Positions 33,945 through 48,005 are shown, counted from the first letter of the stretch. The stretch is DNA of 64,000 bases from Harmonia axyridis (GCF_914767665.1 NC_059503.1:38440001-38504000); one strand, 5' to 3'. Made by a program: numbers and translations. The notes: generated by a model from the letters alone, not told the origin.

Positions 33945-34745
33945 TCGCTTCATTTGCTTCTAGCGCATCCGGAGGCTTTCAGTTCTTCAACAACAACATT
34001 CTTTCTCAGAGTTCAATTTTTTTTCAATATAAATTGGTTTTTAATACATCTTCTCCTATATTCAACCACAGAAAAAAAAATTAATGGATTCAAATCTGGT
34101 GATTCTAACTTGGCATGCGTAGTGTGCCGGACAGCCATCATTTTGCAGCCACATTAATCCAAGTGTAGCCAAAGGTATTTCTTCTAGAAAATACCCATAA
34201 TGGTTGATTCTTCATAGATTAGAAATATGGGTCTCAACCACTTCGAAAGTGGTGCGGCTAATGCTAAAGATGCGAAGAAGAAATTGTTTTTATGCATTTC
34301 ATAACGCATTCACATAATGTTAGAGAAAAATAGTTCTTGAATGAAGTATTTTGGTCATATGAAATCACCTTATTATTTATTGTCCCCTATATGTAATAAG
34401 AGGAGATTTGAACGGTGACACATATGAATAATTAAATTTCATCGAAAATTTGACTTGAAAGGAGAACTTTTCGCTTAACGTGCCGAGTTAGACTGATACA
34501 ATTTTTTATAGCAGAAACAACCAAATTTGGATGACGATATTTGAAAAAATAAAAAATCCATTAAGTTAATCTGAGCATACCATAGGTACCTTGGGAAAAT
34601 CTATGGTCATGTTAGGTAGGCTGATCAGTCTGTAATCTTCGATCGAACGAAGACCAACATTTGTATCTATGGCACTCAGAATAATGAGTATGGTGAAGAG
34701 TTATCAGCATGCGCCGGGTTAACGTCGGTTTACGGGACACCCTGT
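33945..34745 (-). pseudogene. Degenerate relative of the fold-back transposase
   Basis: Around 34080-34165 the minus strand reads MWLQNDGCPAHYACQVR and, after a deletion, SPDLNPL, matching the HDGCPAHF and SPDLNPLD blocks of the fold-back element. A transposon-like end, ACACCCTGTATATAG, lies at 34737. The rest is too decayed to read. Confidence 0.5.
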
Positions 34746-34769
34746 ATATAGTCGAACATTCACCCCCGA

Positions 34770-37700
34770 TTTCTGAAAGACTGAATCTTTGTTCAACTAA
34801 AATAACATTCAACTTGACAACGATGTTAAATCCATTTAGGTTTTTGAAATGTTGTTCAGTGTAAAATTAACTAATCTATGTTCGTTTGGATTTGACATGT
34901 GGTGACCCTGTGCATGGCTATCGAACCTGAATTTGTCTTAAAATGCGTTTCAGAAACCCAAAACAACGCTTGACGTACAATTCACGTGTGATCCACGTGT
35001 AATATTTGGCCACTGTGTTAACTAGCAGAATGTTTAAATAAATGCAGTTAACCTTGTTTTCAGCAACCCAAATTACGCATGACCATCGAATTGACAGCTG
35101 TTGATTTTTACGTTGATTGGCTTTTGAGAAACCGGGGGTCAGTTTTGCTATTCAATTTCATTATTTATTTTCCCTTTTGTGACTGGATTGAGATCATCGA
35201 ATTCCAATATTCAGTTTACTCCCAATGAAATGAATATGTCATTATTTTATTGGGAATAAAAGTGTGAAATAATATGGTATTATTTCATTCAATGCTTCAG
35301 GAATCGTATCATCATTGTTTTATGTATGAATGTATGATCCATCAGAAGCAGATTCATGCACATGAATTCTTCTTTCGTTATTTCTGAATATATACCTCTA
35401 CAAACAACGTTGGCAATAGCATGGAATTCCCGAAGGGATATCCATACGATTTTTCCTGCTGTTTTCCTCCATTTCCACAATCTAGCCTACCTTCTCCATG
35501 AAATACGGAATTTCACACAAAATTTTTGCCAACAGACTCTCATCTGGTAAACAAGTGCTGAAAGCCCTCATATTCCCTCTGGAAGGCGTATGGGGTCCCG
35601 TTGGCTCCTTTGAAGAAGTATGCAGTACGTGGTTTGGAAAGAAATTTGCGATGAATATAAGATCAAAGAGAATGCAGCCGCACAACATAAATTTAACGGA
35701 AATCATACGTTCTGTGAGGTCCACGAAAAGAATAAAATGGGAATTAAAATGCCTCTGATTCAAATTAAGCACTCTGTCGAACAATCTCTTTTGGTTTTCC
35801 AATTACGCAATATATCATTATCATGAAGCTTGACAAATAAGAATATTTGTCAAGCAAGAATTCGGAAATATTGTTCGCTCAGTAACCTTTTATTTCTGAA
35901 GATAAAAGCTTCGTGGGATTACTGCATCTTTCAATTATAATTGTTCGATTTTTCATAAAAGCAATACATATGGTCAACCCATAAAATGAATATTCTTTCA
36001 ACTTTTCATCCTACGTTTCAAAGCCTGTGATAATCATGAGATCGTTAAAGAAGAATCTCTGATGAAATTGAGAAAGATATCATTAAATATATCTAGTATT
36101 TATTCAGGATCCCTTATAATAAGATAGTGTTCCTTAAAGACGCTAACACATAGGTAATTTTGAAATGAAAAGTGTCTATAAACCTGAACATCTTAACTTT
36201 TGATCTACAGGATGAAAAATTGCAGCAATTTGATAGATTTTCTTTGAATAACATTAGGATGATAAAGATATGATATGAAAACAATAATATTCATGAGAAT
36301 TTTTTTCTTGAAAGCTCTTCAGGAATCATACCCATAAAAAACAGAAACTAATTTTGAACAGCCTGTGAAAAAGATGTCCGTGAAAGTTTTCCATATATTT
36401 TAGGAGGTGATTCCTTAGGTCAAAACAGGAACAAAATCATCATAAACACGGATCCAGAGATAATCCCAGGGGAGCTAGAGCCCCCTTAAGATGGCCGCCA
36501 ATATAGGTTTGCACGAAGCTTGAAATTATATCTATACCGAAAATTTCAACTTCGTCGATTTTATATGGTCAAACAATATTGGTTAATATTTTTCGATTTT
36601 CTTCTTGAATTTCTCCATGTTACTGATTATGCTATCAAATGGAGTTTGGAATTGTCATTTCACATCAGGATATCAGTCGTGTCATTCGACAATCACCTAC
36701 TGTGAAAATATTTCTAGGTCTTCTTGTTCGAGAGTTATCGTTCTTATGGCCAGCCGATTGGACGTACCTACATCATTTGAGATTATTCCCGGTTCAAAAT
36801 TCGAAAATTGCAGAAAGTGAAATAAAACGATCTGTTCAGTGACGAGCGCTAAAGAAGAGATTGTCATGAATTTTGAATTAATTGAACACTGATATCGAAT
36901 TGAGATTGAGAGATAAATTTGTGACTGAATTACCTAATGTCAGCCAAATATTTCTTATTTATGTTAATTTTGGAGATCAGGAGGGAAATTTCCAATTTTA
37001 ACGCTTAGGGTGGTGAGACTATAGAACGAACAGAACATGCCTTAATTTCTGCGATATGGTAATGAGAGGATTGTGATCGAAATTTAAATGGAAATTAGGG
37101 TTATGTTTCACACTGAAGATAAGAACGAAAATGAAAATTCCTGATAACGATGAAATAACAGCATTGCAGTCCTTAATCGTAGGCTCCATGCTAAGGTCAA
37201 ATTCAAAGGCACATGATATTAACCTAATCAACATGTCCCCAGGTTTCCTCCTTCCAAGATATTTTTATACATGCTAGTTTTCAGAGGTCAGTCGAATTGC
37301 ATCAATTTGATGTAGTGGTCTGAAACAGGGAGGTGGTTAACCGAATGAACAAAGGTAAAAATTGAAGGTCGCTGAAAGATGGACATCATGAATATTTCCT
37401 AAAGTACAGTCGCCGCCAAATAAGATGGCAAATCTATGGCGCAGAGAGAGATAATGCTATTACGGCATTGGTGCTGGGGTGTTGCCGATTTCGAGACTGC
37501 TTAACTCAGTGGCGTAGTAAATAAATTGAATCGGCAATGAATTATTCGAGATAATGAAAAAAATATCGGAGGATAATATTTGACATTGAGAGTAGAACCA
37601 TTTATTATAAGAAAAGATAGAAAAATGTTACATTTATAACAGGTACTTTTATTTGAGAAAATAAGATATACAGGAAATACGATAGTATGACATTAAATTT

Positions 37701-38285
37701 TATGCTTTATATGCACGCTACTGAATGGAACGCTTCGGTTAATTAGGAACTCCTTCATTTTTGTGCGCAACCAATTTCTTGCCAACATATTAGGCGTCGA
37801 CTGTATTCATAGTCCGATAATCAATATCGGAATTCATTTAAATTACCTTATCCAAATTTCATCCCATTAATCTCTCTTCCCCTTCTCTCAAAATGAGTTT
37901 AAATTTGTGACATATTTGATAACTTTTTGTGTCATTGATTTCAGAGGTCATTCGAATTGCATTAGGTTGATGGGATGGTGTGAATCAGGAAATAAGTGGA
38001 TTATTTGGATAGCGGTGAAATTTCATCGATTGGGGTTGAACTCCATGAGGAATCAATTTGATTTGGTCGTCAAAAATTATTTATGAATGTTGTACAATAC
38101 CTATTTACAAATAATTTCGCTGAAGTATTCAGCCTGAGCATGCTTGTATACCTACCTATCACACACTAGACAAAAACTAAAATATGAAATTCTCCCTAAA
38201 ATTCCACATTCTCCTGCTCTAAATCTTATATCCAATTAAAAGAAGAAAATCTATATTTGTTCTGTGAAACTGTTCTGAACTTAAT
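34770..38285. other. Anonymous DNA
   Basis: No recognised gene. Overlapping open frames at 35289-35826 on both strands (for example 106 codons on the minus strand, 86 on the plus) show no domain and mutually exclude one another. TTTTCAGAGGTCAGTCGAAT at 37279 recurs as GATTTCAGAGGTCATTCGAA at 37942, a duplicated segment of unknown origin. Confidence 0.4.
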
Positions 38286-38289
38286 TCAG

Positions 38290-38520
38290 TATAATGTATG
38301 ATTCAAGATTTTTTCTGTTTCAGAATTCTTAAATTCAATGTCCCCTTGATTTCACTACTTAGAAAGTTATAAAATTTAGGACTGTAATAAAATCGACTTT
38401 TCCGTTTGTTTTGCTTGTTAAATTTTGGAACTACAATATTTCTACTCTCTACTACTGTCTTGTCAAGGAAGTAGGGCGGATAAAAATATTTTACCTTTCA
38501 ATTTGATATGATGGAATCGC
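38290..38520 (-). pseudogene. Possible LINE C-terminal tail
   Basis: The minus strand reads NIVVPKFNKQNKRKSRFYYS, then PKFYNFLSSEIKGTLNL, similar in layout to the VP-FN-...S--Y-AP--YN-LP--I pattern near LINE polymerase ends. No RT motif is nearby, so the call is weak. Confidence 0.4.
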
Positions 38521-38779
38521 ATGTAGGTGTGCTATTGCATAATTTCTACCTTCTGTATAATTTCCAGAATTATTCTTCGGACCACTTCTAGAGTTTTCAG
38601 GAATTTCTTATTCATACTGCTATACTGTTTTGGAAGAAGAATCAATACAAAATCATAGCCATATATATTTTTCTTGGGTTCTTTGGAATGAAAAAATGCT
38701 GATCCCTTTTTCAATATGAATAGAGAGTACCGAGAGACTCGCAAAAGAAAATATTTTTGTATTATTACTACTTGTATTT

Positions 38780-39680
38780 TCCTCGCATGGAAAATTCAAA
38801 TAGTAGTATTGATCTTCCTAGAATCAAGCTCTAGCTGTGAGTGAAATTTCATGTCGAACGGATTAGCCATTTGGTCATGAAAGGGTTACAATCATACTCT
38901 AAAAACTATTATGCTAACATAGATAAAGTGCTCTGCTTTGAGGTCTTTGTCCGTTCAATGAATCGCATAATCTATATTTCCGGCATGACATCTAATGTCT
39001 TCTTGGCGATTGGCCCAATAGAAATATACTTTCACTTCCTCCAACGTCTTTTTGATACCGAAATTTCTTCCAGAAGTTCTTCGTTATTCTACTCTTTGTT
39101 GACTCCGTCACGACAACCATAGGAAATTTGGGCAGTATATCGAAAAATAACCAATATTTCCGTCACAAATGATCCAGTTGGTATTTGGAAATGAATCACT
39201 CGAATGATTTACCTTATTTCGCAAGGATCTTATCGACATAACCTCTTTTCTAGATAAACCATAACTGACAACAATGATGTTATGGTGAATCAGATCTGAT
39301 ATATTTGGGGGTATATGGGTTCTTTAGTCTCCAAGAGCCGAATAGTTTCAAGTCAACAATAAGCAATTTTGGTTTTAGTTTGTGTTTTGGATTTTTATAG
39401 GATGAATCAAATTGACAGCTTGTAACACTCGTTGTTCTCTGAATTGAGTTTTTAGACTTCTCTATGTTGCTTGAGGTATAGGATGATTAGTATGAAGTTG
39501 AACTATTCGAATACTGCCCCATACTCTGTGGCAAAGAGAGGAATTATGAACAGGCGATCTCTCCTAATATGCAGACGGAAGAAGAAGAAGAAGACCCTGT
39601 GATTTTCTTTTATCAATTTATCGAGATCAAAATAATTCTGAGAATGAAATTTACTTCATTCAGTTGTGGAGCAATAACCT
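38780..39680. other. Anonymous DNA
   Basis: One 93-codon + strand frame (38841-39122) without recognised domain or splice context; otherwise nothing seen. Confidence 0.4.
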
Positions 39681-39686
39681 CACTTG

Positions 39687-40635
39687 TACCGGGGTTTTCA
39701 CCATAATTTGACCCCCCTTTAACTTTGTTACTAAAAGAGGTACAAAAAAATGTTTTTTACGAAATCGACTAATGCATGTTTTTTAAAATGATTTCACAAA
39801 ACGAAATATCTACAGAGTGGGGAACATATTGATTGCAACTTCATTTTTTCAAATGGAACATCCTGGATATTTTTCTTTATTTGACTAGCTCTTTTTCCTC
39901 TGACTTCGAATATATAACACATGTTTGGTCTATCTCTCTTATTCTGAGTACCACAGAGTTTCAAATTTTAAGAACAACCTAGCATGCTCAGTAATCAGTT
40001 TTCAAGTGGTAGGCTGCGATAACTCAAAATGGCCTTTTTTAAGTTATCTCGTTGTGAACGATATGACGTTTTTCACTATAACTTGGAATTGGTTGATTTG
40101 GATGGAACTACATATATTCTCACCTTGTAGCTTTCTTATTTTTATTGTTCTTCACATGAAGTGAATATATTTCAAATTTTTCCGCTTCTATGTAGTGCAT
40201 ATTCGATGAATATTCTCATTCAATGACAAATGTATGTGATATAGGTATCTAAGGTATCGTTGATAATGAGATAACTCAAAGAAGGGCATTTTGAATTATC
40301 GCAGCCTTCCACTTGAAAACTGATTACTTAGCTTGCCAGGTAGTTCATAAAATTTGAAACTCTGTGGTACTCAGAATAAGAGAGAAAGGCCAAACATATG
40401 TTATATATTCGAAATCAGGGGAAAAAGAGCAAGTCAAATATAGAAAAATATACAGGGTGATTCATTCGAAAAAATGAAGTTGTAATCAATATGTTGCCCA
40501 CTTTGTATATATTTCATTTTTTGAAATCATTTTGAAAAACACTATTTCGTGCAACTTTTGTATAAAACAATTTTTTGTACCTCTTTCAGTAACAAAATTT
40601 GAGGGGGAGTTCAAATTATGGTGAAAATCCCGGTT
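39687..40635. mobile_element. Palindromic element (second large family), complete copy
   Basis: Begins TACCGGGGTTTTCACCATAA and ends with the inverse TTATGGTGAAAATCCCGGT. Arms of about 400 bp stay inverted inward (CAGTAATCAGTTTTCAAG versus CTTGAAAACTGATTACTTAG; GATAACTCAAAATGGCC versus GGCATTTTGAATTATC) around a unique centre near 40150. Non-coding. A second, one-armed copy lies at 23110-23500. CACCCTGTA/TACAGGGTG-like blocks lie inside each arm, perhaps an older end. Confidence 0.85.
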
Positions 40636-40639
40636 CAGT

Positions 40640-41870
40640 CAATTTTCATGGATAAGGCAGAAAAACATCGACATAAAATCTTCCCCTCGGTTAATATCGA
40701 CAGAAATGCCGAAACCATTGTGTTTCACCACAGATAAACTACCGTCATTTCTCGACCAGGAAAATACAACCATTTTCCTTTATTCCCTTTCTGTTACAGG
40801 TTAGACAAAAGAACGAACTGAATAATGATAAAGCATCGGACCGAGACCTATAATAACATTTCTATTCACTTGTGTTTTGGTCACCTCGTTAGACTCACGA
40901 TGCGTGGAAAATATAATAAAAGAATAACGTGTCACTAGGGCGCCTTTCTTACCGTGAGTGCGGTAACAAACGGCCCTTTGGGGAACCCAATTATGTTACC
41001 GAAAAATTCATAGGCAGGAACGATGGATTTATGCGATGTTTAAGGTGAAATATAGGTATCCGAACTTGGGAAGGATGTGCAGCTATGCGAAGCCTTGTAT
41101 ATGCAATATCTCTTAAGACACTGTAATTATTTGTCAATATGGTCGAGTGTCATCGAATAATGAATTTTTAACGGTGAATCGTTTTTGTGACCACAATATA
41201 TAGGATTTATAGACATCATGTTTATGAATAATATTCCAACGCCATGATTCATTATATTTTGTGATTGTGATTGGTGTATCTAATTTTGAAAAATAATTTT
41301 TATTTCTATTTATGGTTTTCGACGTAAAACCATTTTTTTCTCCAGGTCATGTACATACAACGTAGTGACAAAACTCGAATTCTTCTAGAATGTATCACTC
41401 GAAGGTTTTGAAGGAATAATACCCAACACATGCATTTATCTGAGATATAAAGAAGGAATAGTCTTTTTCCATTTTTCAACATGCATCATAGCCCCCACTT
41501 CATCTGCCCAATGACTTTAAGCTATGATTATTTTACACGTACTTCTAACTTACATTCTTTAAATTAAGTATAGTCAACTATACAACTCGATCCATATTGA
41601 TTTCGGCATTGAAAATGAACAAGTAGTATTCATTCATATTTTGCTTGTTTCAACTTTCTGAATTTGTTTTCACATTAAATCAATTTAATTATATCCCTCA
41701 ATCATATTCTCCAGGAAGAAATCATCGAATAGCAAATAAATAGAAGTTGATATTTAATCACATAAATATGTGATTTAGTATGTAGTTGTATGTTTCGTGA
41801 AATCTTGAATGACCTGAAAAAGATTACAGTAATGTTCAGTAGCATCAGCATTCAGCAGTCTTCAGTGAGA
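40640..41870. other. Anonymous DNA
   Basis: No gene or element recognised; short frames only. Confidence 0.4.
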
Positions 41871-41877
41871 TTTTCTG

Positions 41878-42790
41878 ATCTTCATTCCGGAATTTACATT
41901 TCCTACCCTAACTACTTATTTCATTCCACCTATTTTCTACTGTTGTCTGATCGGGAGACTTTCCTCCATACTTTATGTCACTTTTTTCTTCTATTTAGTT
42001 CTTTGAAATAGGTATTTCTTCTTATCTATCATTCTTATTTTGATTTGTAGTATCTTTCTGAATTCCTTATTCTCGTGCTCTTTCAGCGTCTCTATTGTTT
42101 TCTGTCTTTGTTTGTTGACATTTCCTCAATAGTTTCAATTTTCAGTTCGTCTCTGATTTGTTGGTTGGTTATCTACCAGGGTTCGCCAACCGCTGGTCTG
42201 ATTACTGAATTTAGCGTACTTTGCAACTGATCGTTATTATTGTCTTTCGTATTGTGCCAGCCAGAGACGTATCTAGGTACTATTGCGCCTGTAGCAATAT
42301 ATTAGACAGCGCCCCTCAATTTCGAAGATTTTTTTTCATCCATCATATTTTCTTATAGTATTGTTTTGTTCATAACTTAAGTCATATATTTTCGTTTTAC
42401 TGATTATTTTAGGCTTAGTACGCAAATTCTAGGGAAGGCTAGCACCATATTCAATATTTTCAGATTCCCAGGCATCGTTCGTTGCGAGGTGTATACATTA
42501 GGGATTTATTATCTTCAGCTTGTTTTCTGAAGAAAGTTTACTTTTAGGGTTGAGCAGCGGGTACAGTCTCCCGTGCAATTGCCTTGCCTTTTTTCTGTTT
42601 TCTAATATCTGTTTGTTCGAATTCTTCTGGTTTTCTATTTTGACGTTTCCTGCTTTCTCTTTCATTACTGTTGTTCCTCCGAAGTAGATTGCAACTGTTT
42701 TCGATGTATTCACTTTGAATCTCCATTTCTTGAAGTATTCCATCAGTTTATCTAGGTCTATCTGTAATTGCCTAGTGATTGTTTCACGCA
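41878..42790 (-). mobile_element. Jockey-like LINE fragment, copy 3, interrupted
   Basis: Minus-strand copy related to 27137-28085: MEYFKKWRFKVNTSKTVAIY, then FGGTTVMKEKAGNVKIENQ and GRLYPLLNPKSKLSSENK, with the 3' end at about 41878 (TTCCGGAATGAAGATC). The catalytic FADD block is beyond its 5' break at about 42790. At 42259-42510 about 250 bases of unrelated repeat replace roughly 45 bases found in copy 2. Confidence 0.8.
42259..42510. repeat. Unnamed repeat replacing part of a LINE
   Basis: Starts near CCAGAGACGTATCTAGGTAC and ends near GTATACATTAGGGATT. Part of it (about 42390-42450) is shared with 33510-33600. No clear inverted ends or target duplication; a small loss of LINE sequence came with the insertion. 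Confidence 0.5.
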
Positions 42791-42799
42791 GTAGCCCCC

Positions 42800-44330
42800 A
42801 TGCCCTCCCCTCTATCCGCCTCTGCCTTCCTTCCGAAATTCAAGTGAAGTTTGGATGATCTTCCAAAAGCGTTGATCACTACAAAAGTCGGCAGTTAGAT
42901 TATTCAAATTAGTGGAAAATCAGTATTTCTAGATATCCCGCTCAAATAATATTGAATCAAAAACTAGCATAATATTTGTGCGCACAATAGTTTTACTGGA
43001 AGGGAATCTACCACATCGCTCAAAAGAATTCTTCAGCAAGAAATCTCACAGATCATTCCATCCCATAAACTCCACAGAAGCCAGATGGAGATTCCAGATT
43101 GACCAAATAAGATTTCTCTGAATAATTCATGGAGAAATCTACAGCTACACAAAAATCCGCATATTCTCGAATCAGATGTTCCCGATCTCTGTCGGGGAGA
43201 TACAAATGAAGAGCGGATGCGAACTTGAAATATCGACACCGTTTCCAGAGGGTATTTTTAGGCGGAATTGGAAAATTCCCGCTCTGTTTTATATGGACTT
43301 CGGACGTTTTTTGCATACCGAGGACGTCGAGTATTCTGACACGTCCTAGAGAAATGGATGTGTAGATGTGTCTCCGCCCAGTATTAGCGCTATCAATCTG
43401 ATCCGAGTTACGGTTTTCCCCGAAAAAGCCTTGGTGATGGATAAGTCTTAGGTTTTCATTCGGAAAATAGCTGAAGGATTCGTGCAACTTGTGATTAACT
43501 TGTAAACCTTCGTAACTGTCTGTTCAAGTCGTAAAAAAACGCAAAATAAATATTCATATTCACTATTGGAATGACATTTAGAGTAATAAACATAGATAGA
43601 GGGAGGATATGTCATTTTCAGTGAGCAAATTTTGTCCCCAACATGATCAAATTTAACATGAAGCGCGCGAAAATGAAAACCTATCAGTGGCACGATATTT
43701 CACTCAATTCGCGAATTTCTCCACAAAAAACGCACTTTTAATCTCCCATATAGTGAATCAACGTTTCATATTAACTAAAAATATTTTGAAATATATACCT
43801 AAAAATATATACCTTGGATTTCAGCAGGTAGGTACAGAAGATAATAAAATAAATATTCTGCTCATTATAAATTCGACAATTAAGAAAAATATCGGATTCC
43901 AAATATTCATATTTGCATATTTAATTGGAAATCACTGAAATAAATATATTTCATTCAATATAATATACATTCATCATATAGTAAATTGTGGATTTGTTTA
44001 CAAATTTGTAAAATGACAAAAAACAACGAAGAATAAAATAACCTGCACTCTCATCAATATAATTTCAGGTGCATGCCTCTTTGTCAATTTGGAAAAGCTT
44101 AGTAACTCTGAAAGGAATTAATTCAAATGAGATTTTGAATGTGAATACTAAAAATAAGGATTTAAAAACTGACTTTTTGACAATGGGAAGGATCATTAAT
44201 GATTTATTCAAACGTTAATATTTGACTTATTGCAAATGGCACACCCTATATTTATTTTCTCATTTGATAGAGAATTTCATAATAATAACATTTAATAATA
44301 ATAATAAACCTGAATTTTTGCGTCGGTAGG
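42800..44330. other. Anonymous DNA with one unidentified frame
   Basis: A 144-codon minus-strand frame (43053-43487) runs through a moderately GC-rich patch; it includes LWKRCRYFKFASALHLYLPD but no domain I know. It may be an old exon, an antisense reading or chance. Confidence 0.35.
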
Positions 44331-44950
44331 TGACAATGGATGAAACATGGCTCCATCATTTCACTCCGGAGTCTAATCGACAGTCAGCTGAGTGAACTGC
44401 ACACGATGAACCTAATCCAAAGCGAAGAAAAACTCAACAGTCAGCTGGCAAGGTTATGGCATCAGTATTCTGGGATGCGCAAGGTATAATATTCATTGAT
44501 AACCTCCAAAAATGACAGACCATCAACAGCGATTATTATATAGCGTTATTGGGTCATTTGAAGGATGAAATCCTTAAAAACAGCCCCATTTGAAAAAAAA
44601 GTGCTGTTTCATCGAGACAATGCGCCGTGTCACAAATCAATGGAAACAATGCCAAAATTGCATGAATTGGGCTTCGAATTGCTTCTGCATCCATCGTATT
44701 CGCCAGATCTGGCCCCCAGCGACTTTGTTCTGTTCTCAGATATCATAAGAATGCTCGCTGGAAATAAATTTAGCGTCAATGAAGAAGAAATCGCCGAAAC
44801 TGAGGCCTATTTCAAAGCGAAAGACAAATCGTAATACAAAAGGTATCGAAGAGTTGGAAGATCGCTATAACCACTGTATTGCCTTCGAATGCAACTATGT
44901 TGAATAATGAAATCGAATTTTGCCAAAAAAATGTGTTTTACTATGGTACA
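44331..44950 (+). pseudogene. Mariner transposase (DD34D), C-terminal half
   Basis: Reads VTMDETWLHHFTPESNRQSA (first catalytic Asp), then SAGKVMASVFWDAQGIIFID. After stops, the 44565-44834 frame holds HRDNAPCHKS (second Asp) and LLHPSYSPDLAPSDFVLFSD (third). Counting from the second to the third Asp gives 34 residues between, the mariner spacing. After another shift comes GIEKLEDRYNHCIAF and the usual tail near 44935. The helix-turn-helix half is missing and at least three disruptions are present, so it is dead. Confidence 0.88.
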
Positions 44951-47525
44951 GTTAGTAATCAATGAATCGTCCCATTTTGATGAGTAGAGTTCTAAATGAT
45001 TGTCAAAAAATCAGTAGGTATTATTATCTCAAAAAAAAATTTGAAGCATATGAAACTTTGATTAAACTTGGGTTCTTTCATTCCAGGCAGTCTGAAAATT
45101 CAATATGTTCGATGAAAAAAAAACAAATGTTGAATCATTTACACCCTTTTTGGTATACCCTATGTATTTCCAAACAATTTGGGAAAGTAGCTAATGAATC
45201 CTATTGATGCTGGGTCGGAAAAAAATCGAGGCTTAAACGTAATAGAGCGTTGCGTAAATGGTTGAACATTCTGCATAATTTAACTGTCAACAGATAGATA
45301 AGGTGAACTTACCTAAGTTTCAAAATCCGAGAATAGCCAACTCACCTGAAAAAAAAATTGTATGAATATAGATGTAAAAAGATTTCTCATAAGAAAAAAA
45401 AATCAATCGATATAAAGCACCAGTCTAGGTGTCAAGTATTTGCATCTCGAAATAACCTTTTCGAAATATTACCCTCTTCGGTACTATTTACTATAGGATC
45501 TCCTCGAGATACGAAATAGATTTTCAGCTTTATAATCGGAAATGGAAAAATAAATCGCTATTCGCTAAGAATTATAGTTAAATCCTTCCCATTCTGCCTC
45601 CAGATAAAACCAAAGTGTTCTGAATTTCCAGTACCCAGAAAAATCGAATCCATTGTAGTCACACGAAAAAGATTCGATAATTTCTTCTGCGAGGATGTAT
45701 ATTCTCTAAAGGTTACTGAGGCGATTCTGTTGTCACGTTTTTTTATCGTTAGTTCTGTTAGTTCGCTTCAAAACCATACGTATGTTTATCTGGTTAAAAA
45801 TTCATCCATTCGCTCGTCTCTCTAAAGTGACAATTCGATATTTACAGTTTTTCTTGCGCCGATTGTCATCATAATTAAAATAGTTCATATTCATCTGAGA
45901 AAATATTCTTTTTCATATATCTGAAACTGAAACCATAAGTGTTTTATATCATCATTAAAAAGACCAAGTTCAAATTGTGAGTGAATTCTTATTCGGAAAA
46001 TTTTATCATGGTCTGAATTGGATCGGAAGTAATATTCTTATCCTTTCAACCCCTTTATCCCTAATAGGTATTACTTCTGAAGCATCATCTTCAACATCGA
46101 AGAGCACAATTGGAAACATTGAGGAGAAACATTAAAACAACTGTTTCTTGGTCTATTTAATTCCAATTTTAAATCATCATAATTTTCATTTCGTGAAAAC
46201 GATTAGTGGTGAAAATTCGATCGCGGATTTTCAAGTACCTACCAAGCTTCAAAACACGCGTGTTTGGTAATATTTTTATTCCACCCTAAAAATTTGAACG
46301 GCTTCTTTGATTTTCAGAAAATTATCAATCAATTCTTTCATCTGATATAACCGTTATTACTCCTTTACGGGTGAGAGTCACAGTATTCGCAAGTGTATCT
46401 GTTTAGCTATCAGTTCAATAATTAGTACGCGTTATTCTACTCTAGAGGCAATCGATTTCTATCAGGTTTTAAATATTATTCATTTTAAAGAGTTCGTCAT
46501 TGCGGAAAGTCCTTGCTCATAAATTTTTTTGGAATGAAAAAAAATTCTATGAATTTTTCATTGAAGAATAAAATATATGCATGATATAATTTTCCGAACA
46601 GACATTTGTTTTCATGGATTTTCCCATATAAATATTATTAAGTCTTGTCAAAGGCTGAAAATGTGGTTCTTGAAAAATTAAGCGATTTCAATAGTTATAG
46701 AAATTCATATGGTTTCCATTAAAAGAAACCCAAGTTCGTATTATAACTTTAAAACTAATTGCAATAAAAAATAAATGATTACATCAATAGATTCTTTCAA
46801 AAAAGTGCCTGTGGATGTTTTTGTTTTATGTTCATATCATCAATAATGAAGAACTTATGAGAATTTTTCATTTCAAGCCATTTTCCAAGCTTCTCTTATA
46901 GTTTGAAAACAGTTGAATTTAGGAGATTGCCGTATTCACCAAAATAATCCTTTCAAAAGTAGAACCCGAAAATGTTCCATTCATTTTTTTCTAGTTCAAA
47001 GGGATTCCTTGATCCACTCACTAGACAATGAATTTGGAACACCCGGTAAAAAGTGTTAGAACTAGTATCGGTCAGTGCCACATCGTTGAAGGAGCACAAT
47101 TTGAATGCTTGACGTAAGTTTGTTTATTTTTACGGTTGAATGACGGTTTTTTTCCGTGAAAATTTCACAGTTCCTATATGTGTTATCCTTTCAAAAAAAT
47201 TGTTATCTACGCTACCATTTTTTTTAACCGTAAAGTGCGCACCTTTTAATCAACAAAATAACATTGGGGTCGTTATTTGAAGGAAAAATTAACACATCAC
47301 TCCGTAATTTTCATGTCATATGGTGGTTAATGAAAAACTAAAAAAAAAGCGTCCAGTGTTCTGATTGAAATCATTCAATAGCGGAGTTTTGATTTTTGTT
47401 GCTTATTTTATCCACACTCTGTATACATTCATGGGTAAAATTTTTTTCGGATGTTGGAATTTTCACTTTTAGAATGCAAATAGAAGCAATTGAATTTGAG
47501 TCTGCTATCGAGGATGTGTAATTTA
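44950..47525. other. Anonymous DNA
   Basis: About 2.6 kb of AT-rich sequence with no gene, repeat end or palindrome that I recognise, the longest featureless stretch of the window apart from 59.7-61.8 kb. Confidence 0.4.
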
Positions 47526-47529
47526 TTTT

Positions 47530-48005
47530 CATCAATAATTTACCAGGTAAGTCAAAATGCAGCTCTAATGAGACAAATTATAACTCAAAAATTCTTCCAC
47601 TGAATAAAAAGCATTATTGACCAGCAGATCTTCTATACTTTTCAAGAACCCTCTTTCCGGTATATTCCTCACATCCTCTGGCAGTTTGTTTAACATCTTG
47701 ATTCCCCAGTAGTTCGAGAAATTCTGTGTATATTTCCTCTTGTGTAGTGGTGTTATAAGGCCGTTCCTGTATCTGGTATCAAACGAGTGTCATGATCCAT
47801 TCCGTTTCTTCTTTGATGAGTATATTTCAAACACTCCTATATATGAAGTGAAGGAAAGGTAAGTATTCCATACTTCACATATACTCGTCTTCGTCTACAT
47901 GAGTTCCTTCCTCTGATCCCATACATAACGCGAATGCCCTTTTTTTGCAGGATGTGAACTCTGGAAGCCTCTGAAGCATTGCCCCTGAGTATGTGTATAC
48001 ATACA
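47530..48005 (-). pseudogene. LINE ORF2 C-terminus, minus strand
   Basis: The minus strand reads GNASEASRVHILQKKGIRVM, YGIRGRNSC, VKYGILTFPSLHI, ECLKYTHQRRNGMDHDTR, and, after a frameshift, WGIKMLNKLPEDVRNIPERG with FLKSIEDLLVNNAFYSVEEF. This is the post-RT region of a CR1/jockey-like LINE, with a few frameshifts. The palindromic element at 48061 lies directly on its 5' side. Confidence 0.75.

Noticed and set aside
35289..35826. Cluster of overlapping frames on both strands as a gene
   Set aside because: Mutually exclusive, no recognised domain, no consistent splice model.
43053..43487. 144-codon minus-strand gene
   Set aside because: No family resemblance or splice context; left only as an unidentified frame in the region note.
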